A DNA stretch of 24,081 nt from Candidatus Microgenomates bacterium. Its GTDB lineage: Bacteria > Patescibacteriota > Microgenomatia > UBA12405 > UBA6130. The notes under the pieces are model-generated. The model saw only the letters and a list, made by a program, of their open reading frames with translations, ran no database searches and was not told where the DNA came from. Numbering within the stretch: position 1 is the stretch's first letter; the number at the start of each line of letters is the position of its first letter. The position numbers and the translations under genes were made by a program. Positions 14,818 to 20,591 of the stretch are shown here, piece by piece. The stretch is from contig WFSR01000001.1 in the NCBI GenBank assembly GCA_015485895.1, forward strand, positions 1-24,081, given 5' to 3'.

Positions 14818-16137
14818 ATGAAATTGATGACGTTGTCTTTTCCTCGCACCATTTATCAATTGAAAGGCGAAGAATCGTTTTTAAACCCCTGGAGTTCTCT
14901 AAATACTAAAACGACTTATCGGCATCTCCGTCGGGAAATTCTCTTTGCTATCGACAATTTACATGGGAAAGTTCAGGTAAAAAAACCTCCACTGACGGAG
15001 GCAGATGTTTTGCGTCGTTGGATTTTAGCTCTCCCGCGGCGTAATTATACTCCTCCCCAATATCCTCATCTCCAGCTTTGGTATTTGAGTAAATATTTCA
15101 CTCCTACTCTGGCTTTATTGCCCCGGGAACAATTATTGATATTACCTAACATCATCGAAGTGATAAAAAGAGCTATTTTACGTTGGCAACGGCAGCAAAA
15201 TTTAGCTGGTCAATTTGTCTTTGGTATTAATGCGACACCGTTTGCTTTTATTAAGCGCCGGGATGGTAGTTATTGGCCAGGAGGGCAATCAGTGCGGGCG
15301 TTTCATCTCTCTTGTCTTTTGCTTCCTTCACGGCGGGTGATGAAAAAACAGGTAATAAGCCAAGATCGACTAGGATTAATTTATCCTTCTGATTTTGCTA
15401 TTAATATTTTAAAATTTTGGTTTCATCTTCCCAATTTGCAAGATTATATTTTGTCTCATTCTCGTTTCCATTATCTTTTTACTCGCCGGGGGCTAGTGTT
15501 CAAATTTCCTATCACTAATAAGGGCAACTTGACGGAAATATTGGCATTTTTGTATCGTTTCGATCAAATTGCCTATAAGGTACAACTTATTCTGATCCAT
15601 TCTCTATACAAAAAAAGTGAACATTTTTTGAATAATCTGGAAACACTTTTGGTATCCACTGATGCCGACGCCCTTAAAGAAGCTAGAAGGTTACATCTTC
15701 ATTTTGAGGGCGTTTTACCTTTGGTGGCTTTGGAAAAAATCTGGGCTGGTCTTCAAAAGCTAGATCTTGCCTACGGCCATCGTCGTCGACTTCTCCCCTA
15801 CCTGCGCTATCGGTGGAAAAAGGTAGCGGCAAGCTTGGTTTTAAACGAACAAAATGAGCCCTCGTCTTTTTTGGCGAATGTGCCAATAGCGCTCCGCCCT
15901 GGTATGGGTTACGGATATCTGGTGGAAGAGAAGGCGGGAAATAACAACGTATGGATTATGCCTTTAGACACACTGTTGCCTAAAGGGATTATTGAGGCAC
16001 GTGGTTTCTCGTTTTCTGAGAAGATTGTCCGTCACCAAAAACCTGCCTGGTTAGCCTCACTACGGAGTTACATTTGGCGTTCATTTTCGCAACCAGCCAC
16101 TAGCAGAAGATGGGGGCGAGAAAAAAATGGGAACTAA
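14818..16137 (+). CDS. Unknown 439-aa cytoplasmic protein
   Basis: No signal peptide or membrane segment is evident. The sequence is rich in Arg, Leu and aromatic residues. Two segments look conserved: INATPFAFIKR with GGQSVRAFHLSCLLLP at about residues 137-170, and RPGMGYGYLVEE with a later G-I-I-E-A-R-G-F at about 358-393. The first vaguely recalls the histidine strand of HIT/GalT-type nucleotidyl transferases, but the full H-x-H-x-H is absent, so I do not assign that function. The start could be ATG 14818 (promoter spacing) or ATG 14827 (AGGAG at the right distance). It diverges from the 357-aa envelope protein, and its last 57 bp overlap the convergent DUF4340-like gene. Confidence 0.75.
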   Translation: MKLMTLSFPRTIYQLKGEESFLNPWSSLNTKTTYRHLRREILFAIDNLHGKVQVKKPPLTEADVLRRWILALPRRNYTPPQYPHLQLWYLSKYFTPTLALLPREQLLILPNIIEVIKRAILRWQRQQNLAGQFVFGINATPFAFIKRRDGSYWPGGQSVRAFHLSCLLLPSRRVMKKQVISQDRLGLIYPSDFAINILKFWFHLPNLQDYILSHSRFHYLFTRRGLVFKFPITNKGNLTEILAFLYRFDQIAYKVQLILIHSLYKKSEHFLNNLETLLVSTDADALKEARRLHLHFEGVLPLVALEKIWAGLQKLDLAYGHRRRLLPYLRYRWKKVAASLVLNEQNEPSSFLANVPIALRPGMGYGYLVEEKAGNNNVWIMPLDTLLPKGIIEARGFSFSEKIVRHQKPAWLASLRSYIWRSFSQPATSRRWGREKNGN

Positions 16138-16578
16138 CCAAGCTTTTTGTTGGCATTGGATAAAGGTGCCACCACGATAGGGCGACACTTTTTTTAAAAG
16201 AAACGACCCTTTTCGTTTTGGGGTTGAGTATGTTACTTTCAGATTTAGTGTATGCTTGAAGTTAGTAAAATAGCTAGTACTTTGACTGACCAGATCAGCT
16301 TGTGATAGGTTCTCGATAATATCTAAGAGGTTATCCAAGAGGGGGTGATTGATGCTTGCTGTAGCCGTGGGACTAGTCATTAGCCAGTGATCGCTTTTTT
16401 GTACGAATTGCACAGTAGTACCGTTAGGATAGGCAATTTCGATATTAGTAATATGTTGGCGATTGAAATGAGGGAGGATAGAATACCGGCGATTAGCATA
16501 TTGGTGCCAAGCCAGAAAGAGGGTTAGTAAAAATAAGCCCGCAATGGTGATATCTAAGAGGTTAGTTTTTTTGAGCAT
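16081..16578 (-). CDS. Short DUF4340-like protein of the ABC transporter operon
   Basis: The protein has 165 residues: an N-terminal membrane helix at about 9-24, then an extracytoplasmic region with I-T-N-I-E-I, a TTVQFVQKSDHWLMTSP segment and a NHPLLDNLLDIIENL segment. The pattern F-x-K-x-x-x-x-W-x-(L/M)-x-x-P followed by a helix is that of DUF4340, which often follows GldG-like genes. Typical DUF4340 proteins are about twice as long, so this one holds only the first domain. Its start overlaps the end of the GldG-like gene by 17 nt, and its 3' end overlaps the convergent gene by 57 bp. The stop may be a truncation or a lineage form. Confidence 0.7.
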   Translation of the reverse strand: MLKKTNLLDITIAGLFLLTLFLAWHQYANRRYSILPHFNRQHITNIEIAYPNGTTVQFVQKSDHWLMTSPTATASINHPLLDNLLDIIENLSQADLVSQSTSYFTNFKHTLNLKVTYSTPKRKGSFLLKKVSPYRGGTFIQCQQKAWLVPIFFSPPSSASGWLRK

Positions 16579-17989
16579 GGCGGCGATGGAACCAATAGCC
16601 TAATCCTGCCAGAACGATGAGGATACTGGGCAAACCTAAAACAATAATTTCGAGAAGAAGGTATTGAGTTGGAGCTAGCAGCGAAAGGGGGCGACTCAGA
16701 ATAAGTTTGTTGCGGATTTTGGCTAGTTCAGGATTACCGTTAACGAGATCTACTAAATCAAGGAAGAAAACTAAGTTTTCAGGGTGGTGATAAATGTTTT
16801 GATTGCGTATGAAATCACTATCACTGATAACAGCTAAGCGGCCGGTTTTTTTTTGATATCCACCGAGGGCAACCTGCCGGAATGCGGTTGGGGCAGAAAG
16901 ATTAGTTGGCAGAATATCATCTGGTGATATTAGCCAGGATTGAGGAGTAGTTCGCACTATCCAGGTAACGTCGGAAGCAAGTTTAATAGGCGTCGTCCAA
17001 AAAAGAGTAACTTTCCCGATGCCGGCCAGAGGAGCATAGCTGTGGTTAATATTGCCACGGTCGATAACCGGCCAAGGGGGGTAAGGTGTTAGGAGTGATT
17101 GCCCTTGAGGATTTTGAAAATTTGCTAGAGCAGCGTGACGATCGGAAACAAATTTCTTTTCCCCAAAGCCAAAACCGTGCTTTTTTAACCAACCAGAGAA
17201 ATTTGTGCTGTTGAGACTGGGGCGAAGGTTACCATTGATGTGGTACTTGTCAAAAAGAACCAAGATGCCGTGCTGTTCCTTTAGAAAGTTGTCTAAGTTT
17301 TGTAAAGCTTGCTGGCTGAAATTAGCTTGGGGATTAATAATGAGAAGAGTGCTTAAATCTTGTGGTGCATTATCGAGGTTGATCAGCTGAGGGGTGGCAA
17401 TTTGTTTGAGAGCTTTCCAGGCTAACGAAAAATTTGAAGGGGAGCCGGTTTGACCATCACTGACCCATCCAATTATCTTTTCCTTTTTTTGACTTAATTT
17501 AAAAATGGCTGCAGTGAGGCTATACTCAGGGTTGCTAAGAAGCTGTCCTAAGGGGAGCAGCTCCTCGTGATTGTGGTAGCCGACACTGAGGGCAAAATAA
17601 CCTTGAGTTACCTGCAATTGGTTTTGATTGATAGTTGAGAATTGAAGGGGAGTTAATCCTAGATGATTAGCCGTTCGTCGAGCCTGAGGATTATTGGTAG
17701 GGTCGAGAATTTTAATCTGGATTTTAGGACTGAGTTGCTGGTAACGGTCAAGAAAGGCTAAAAGCCGTTGGCGGGGAGCTAGAAATTGAGGAGGTAATTT
17801 TTGGGAAAGGAAGAATTTGACGGTGACAACATCATTGAGATGGCGAACAATTTTTTTACTCACAGGAGAAAGAGAATAAAGATGGTCTTCGGTAAAATCT
17901 AATTGGAAAGGAGTTGTTGTAGCTAGGAAATTTAAGCCTAGTAAAAGGCCAATAAGAGCTATTAACTTTAGGTAGGTAATTTTTTTCAT
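16562..17989 (-). CDS. GldG-like ABC transporter auxiliary protein (ABC_transp_aux family)
   Basis: The 475-aa protein has an N-terminal membrane helix (about 7-25), then the family signature D-F-T-E-D-x-L-Y-S-L-S-P (about 31-42) and a VKFFLS strand. Its large extracytoplasmic domain resembles a glutamine-amidotransferase-like or Rossmann module (I-G-W-V-S-D-G-Q, then L-L-I-I-N-P-Q). Before the end lies L-A-V-I-S-D-S-D-F-I-R-N, and a C-terminal helix lies at about 440-466. GldG pairs with GldF and GldA in the Bacteroidetes gliding machinery, but homologs are common in non-gliding bacteria. The gene overlaps the permease gene by 4 nt (ATGA). A role in export or envelope assembly is inferred; the substrate is unknown. 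Confidence 0.85.
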   Translation of the reverse strand: MKKITYLKLIALIGLLLGLNFLATTTPFQLDFTEDHLYSLSPVSKKIVRHLNDVVTVKFFLSQKLPPQFLAPRQRLLAFLDRYQQLSPKIQIKILDPTNNPQARRTANHLGLTPLQFSTINQNQLQVTQGYFALSVGYHNHEELLPLGQLLSNPEYSLTAAIFKLSQKKEKIIGWVSDGQTGSPSNFSLAWKALKQIATPQLINLDNAPQDLSTLLIINPQANFSQQALQNLDNFLKEQHGILVLFDKYHINGNLRPSLNSTNFSGWLKKHGFGFGEKKFVSDRHAALANFQNPQGQSLLTPYPPWPVIDRGNINHSYAPLAGIGKVTLFWTTPIKLASDVTWIVRTTPQSWLISPDDILPTNLSAPTAFRQVALGGYQKKTGRLAVISDSDFIRNQNIYHHPENLVFFLDLVDLVNGNPELAKIRNKLILSRPLSLLAPTQYLLLEIIVLGLPSILIVLAGLGYWFHRRHAQKN

Positions 17990-18696
17990 TGGCGTTTTCT
18001 TTTTTGAACTATAATTGTGCTTAACCAGAAAATTATGAACCAGGTGAGAAAGAAAATGACATCACTAAGGCTTAGAAAACCGTCGCCAAGATGTTGATAA
18101 TGGGTTCGGAAACTAAGGTAACGGAACCAACTGCCAAGTTGGGGGAAGTGAAGAAGGAAAAAATTTTGACCAAGGAGATCGTCGCCTAGAAGGAAAAGAA
18201 AACCTAAAAAGAATCCGCTTAAGTTATACCGGCTGCTGATATTAAAGAAAAAACTGGCCAGTAAATAAGCCAAAAGAAGAATACTACCACCTAAATAACC
18301 GCCTAGGAGGATGCCTTTGTCGGGATGATCTAGCCAAAAAAGCATTCCGGCTAGAGGAGTGCTGGCTAGAAGGAGAATAAACAAAAGAGAAAAAGCAGCG
18401 ATTAGCTTATTTGCAAGAATAAAAGGGGTTGAAAGCGGAAGGCTTCTTATTAATTCCTCGCGATTATTTTGTTTCTCTTCGTTAATTAAGACAAGAGAAA
18501 CAAGAGGGGCCAAAAACATAAAAAAGAAAGGTAAATTTTGCCAGAGAGGTTGGAGAGTAGATTGACGATTAACTAAAATAACACTAAAGGCAAGCCAGTT
18601 ATTTAAAATAATAGCCAGGATGAGAAAGATAAAAGTTAGCGGTTGACGAAAGAGAAAGCGCATTTCTTTTTGGTAGAAAGCCCAAAATCTTTTCAT
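17986..18696 (-). CDS. ABC-2 type permease (GldF-like)
   Basis: This 236-aa protein has about six hydrophobic helices, starting after a cytoplasmic KEMRFLFRQPL segment, the coupling-helix region typical of ABC-2 permeases that carry integral subunits of GldF, NosY or CcmB type. E-E-K-Q-N-N-R-E-E-L-I-R-S-L-P-L-S lies in the first cytoplasmic loop, as in the family. It overlaps the ATPase gene by 4 nt and the GldG-like gene by 4 nt. It should form the membrane channel with the ATPase encoded upstream; direction is probably export, by family. Confidence 0.88.
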   Translation of the reverse strand: MKRFWAFYQKEMRFLFRQPLTFIFLILAIILNNWLAFSVILVNRQSTLQPLWQNLPFFFMFLAPLVSLVLINEEKQNNREELIRSLPLSTPFILANKLIAAFSLLFILLLASTPLAGMLFWLDHPDKGILLGGYLGGSILLLAYLLASFFFNISSRYNLSGFFLGFLFLLGDDLLGQNFFLLHFPQLGSWFRYLSFRTHYQHLGDGFLSLSDVIFFLTWFIIFWLSTIIVQKRKRQ

Positions 18697-19598
18697 TGGG
18701 TAAGCTTTTGAAAAATACTCTTTAATGATTGGTGCTTAGTTTTAAGTTGAAGCACTTGCCAGCGGGGGTGCTGGCGGATAATTCGCCAGAGTGATAACTG
18801 AGCTTTATCAAGGGGTTGGTTGGATGTTAATTCGATGGTAAAAATTTGGCCTTTTTTCTTTTGGCGGGCAATTTTTATTTTCGCTTTGGCTAGGATATTC
18901 TGAAGAACGCTTGGGGTGGTGTTTTTTATTTGGATAATTAATGACGATTTTTGCAAGAGATTGTTAATGTCCCCAGCGGTAATAATTTCCCCTTGATGGA
19001 TGATGACAACATGCTGGCAAATAGCCTGGACTTCACTTAAAATGTGAGATGAAAATAAAATTGTGCTTCGGCTCTGACGGAGAAATTGACGTACCTTTTG
19101 CTGCTGATTGGGATCAAGGCCATTTAGTGGCTCGTCCAAAATAATTAAAGAGGGCGTGCCTAGAAAGCTGGCAGCTAAGCCCACCCGTTGGCGGTAACCT
19201 TTGGAAAGATGCCCTATCAGATCGTGAAGACGGTCATCAAAAAATAGTTTTTTTGCTAACCAGGCAATTTGCTGTTCCAATGTGGTTGCTTGGCGCATCT
19301 CTCCGATAAATTGGAGATATTCGTAAGGGGTAAGAAAATCATAGAGAGGGTTATCTTCGGGGAGGTAACCAAGCTGGAAGCGAGAGTGCCAATCTAAAGG
19401 ATTAATAAGTTGATTGTGGAAAAATATTGCCCCTCTGTCAGCGGCTAGAATCCCAGTAATGATGCGTATAGTAGTTGTTTTACCTGCGCCGTTGGGCCCA
19501 AGTAGGCCAGTTATTTTCCCTTTGGGGATTTTAAATGAGATATCTTTAAGAACCCGATGAGGGCCAAAATTTTTACTAATGTTTTTGAGCTCGAACAT
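18693..19598 (-). CDS. ABC transporter ATP-binding protein (GldA-like)
   Basis: This 301-aa ATPase has Walker A GPNGAGKT (34-41), a Q-loop near residues 75-80 in L-G-Y-L-P-E-D-N-P-L-Y, the signature LSKGYRQRVG (131-140), Walker B LIILDEP (151-157), and the H-loop in S-S-H. A C-terminal extension of about 80 residues is typical of ABC-2 drug/GldA-type ATPases. ATG 19598 is chosen because a well-formed promoter (TTGCCC, 17 bp, TATAAA) ends 9 nt upstream; the TTG-type start at 19658 would lie upstream of that promoter and overlap era. It heads the four-gene operon down to 16081. Confidence 0.9.
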   Translation of the reverse strand: MFELKNISKNFGPHRVLKDISFKIPKGKITGLLGPNGAGKTTTIRIITGILAADRGAIFFHNQLINPLDWHSRFQLGYLPEDNPLYDFLTPYEYLQFIGEMRQATTLEQQIAWLAKKLFFDDRLHDLIGHLSKGYRQRVGLAASFLGTPSLIILDEPLNGLDPNQQQKVRQFLRQSRSTILFSSHILSEVQAICQHVVIIHQGEIITAGDINNLLQKSSLIIQIKNTTPSVLQNILAKAKIKIARQKKKGQIFTIELTSNQPLDKAQLSLWRIIRQHPRWQVLQLKTKHQSLKSIFQKLTQ

Positions 19599-19607
19599 CC
19601 TAAAAGT

Positions 19608-19636
19608 TTTATAGCAAATTTTCGTCTGGTGGGCAA
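19608..19636 (-). promoter_or_regulatory. Promoter of the ABC transporter operon
   Basis: On the minus strand, TTGCCC (19636-19631) and TATAAA (19613-19608) have a 17-bp spacer, with TTGC directly before the -10. This is the best canonical promoter in the window. It lies across the era/ABC junction, with the -35 in the gap after the era stop. The predicted start is 2-3 nt before ATG 19598. Confidence 0.7.
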
Positions 19637-19639
19637 CTT

Positions 19640-20524
19640 TTAAAAGTGCTCGGGCCAATGAGGGTCGGTCTGGACAATTAGGTGGAGGAAAACTTTTTTA
19701 TTGGTGATAAGCTCTATTTCTTTGCGGGCCAGAGTGCCGATTTGTTTTAGAGTAGTACCATTTTTACCAATGATTATTTTCCGGTAGCGGTCATCAACTA
19801 TTAGAATTACCCCTTCGATACGAAATATTTTTTCTTCTTCCTTGATTTGGGTAATTTTGACGGTGAGGATGTAAGGAACTTCTTGGCGGAGGGTAAGAAA
19901 AGCTTTCTCGCGAATAATTTCGGCAATAAATTTTTTGGGAGTAAGATCAGGCGATCGTTGGCCCTGGAACTGATTGCTATTGAACAAGGGCTGCGAAGTT
20001 AAAGGAAGGCGAAGGAAAATTTGTTCCATGAGAGTTTTGAGATGGGTGTGGTGGAGAGCGGAAACGGATACGGTAGCTGAAAATTCATCGCTAAAAGTTT
20101 CGTATTGGTAGCGGTAGTTGGACCCCTTGATGTCAATTTTATTAAAAACAAGAATTTTTGGTTTAGGGAATTGCCGGGCTCGACCAAGAATAATATTTTC
20201 CTCAGGGCCACGGGGGCGGTTTTGGTCAATAACATAAAGGAGGAGATCGGCAATTTCTAAACTTTGGGTAAGCGATGTGCTGATTTTTTGACTTAGAAAA
20301 GGCGCTCTCCGGTAAAAAATCCCCGGGGTATCCCAGAAAATAATTTGTCCTCTCTCATCCCAATAAGTGGCTCGTAAAATCCCCCGGGTGGTTTGGGGCA
20401 GGGGGGTTACAATGGATACTTTTTGCCCTACTAGAGCGTTGATAAGGGTTGATTTGCCAGCGTTGGGGCGGCCAACCACAGTTACCTGACCAGCCCGGAA
20501 TTGATTTGGTGTTTTTTTGGCCAT
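19640..20524 (-). CDS. era: GTPase Era
   Basis: This 294-aa protein binds GTP and 16S rRNA and helps mature the small ribosomal subunit. The G domain shows G1 GRPNAGKS (18-25), G2 with T-T-R-G (about 45-48), G3 DTPG (65-68) and G4 NKID (128-131). A C-terminal KH domain has I-I-I-G-K-N-G-T-T-L-K-Q-I-G. ATG 20524 gives the usual N-terminus. A TTG at 20539 is also possible, as it lies 4 nt from an extended -10 (TGA-TATACT) on the same strand and would add MRVYQ. The gene diverges from lon across a region with two inverted repeats. Confidence 0.93.
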   Translation of the reverse strand: MAKKTPNQFRAGQVTVVGRPNAGKSTLINALVGQKVSIVTPLPQTTRGILRATYWDERGQIIFWDTPGIFYRRAPFLSQKISTSLTQSLEIADLLLYVIDQNRPRGPEENIILGRARQFPKPKILVFNKIDIKGSNYRYQYETFSDEFSATVSVSALHHTHLKTLMEQIFLRLPLTSQPLFNSNQFQGQRSPDLTPKKFIAEIIREKAFLTLRQEVPYILTVKITQIKEEEKIFRIEGVILIVDDRYRKIIIGKNGTTLKQIGTLARKEIELITNKKVFLHLIVQTDPHWPEHF

Positions 20525-20525
20525 T

Positions 20526-20551
20526 TGATATACTCTCAAAAGAGTATATCA
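20526..20551. promoter_or_regulatory. Perfect 11-bp inverted repeat with face-to-face extended -10 elements
   Basis: TGATATACTCT (20526-20536) and its exact complement (20541-20551) are separated by CAAA. Each arm carries an extended -10 (TGA-TATACT) reading inward: the left arm points towards lon, the right arm points towards era. The arms thus could serve as two overlapping promoters, as a repressor site, or as both. The repeat abuts the era start and ends 3 bp before the lon -35. Confidence 0.6.
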
Positions 20552-20553
20552 GG

Positions 20554-20582
20554 TTGACGGCTAGCAGTCTATATGTTAAACT
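20554..20582 (+). promoter_or_regulatory. Promoter of lon
   Basis: TTGACG (20554-20559) and TAAACT (20577-20582) are 17 bp apart, and TGT gives an extended -10. The -10 ends 9 nt before ATG 20592, so the leader is about 2-3 nt. Confidence 0.6.
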
Positions 20583-20586
20583 GCTA
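20562..20586. promoter_or_regulatory. Inverted repeat over the lon -10 region, operator candidate
   Basis: TAGCAGT (20562-20568) and ACTGCTA (20580-20586) are exact complements with an 11-nt spacer. They bracket the promoter spacer and cover the -10. The position is that of a repressor site. The half-site is like TAGCACTC of the HrcA/CIRCE operator but not the same (AGT instead of ACT), and the spacer differs from the CIRCE 9 bp. Confidence 0.5.
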
Positions 20587-20591
20587 AAAGA

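Noticed and set aside
14818..16137. HIT/GalT-like nucleotidyl transferase assignment for the 439-aa protein
   Set aside because: The histidine strand is incomplete (FHLSCLL) and the remaining family motifs are not visible.
20562..20586. A genuine CIRCE (HrcA) operator at lon
   Set aside because: The half-site is TAGCAGT rather than TAGCACT, and the spacer length is wrong. Reported only as an unnamed operator candidate.
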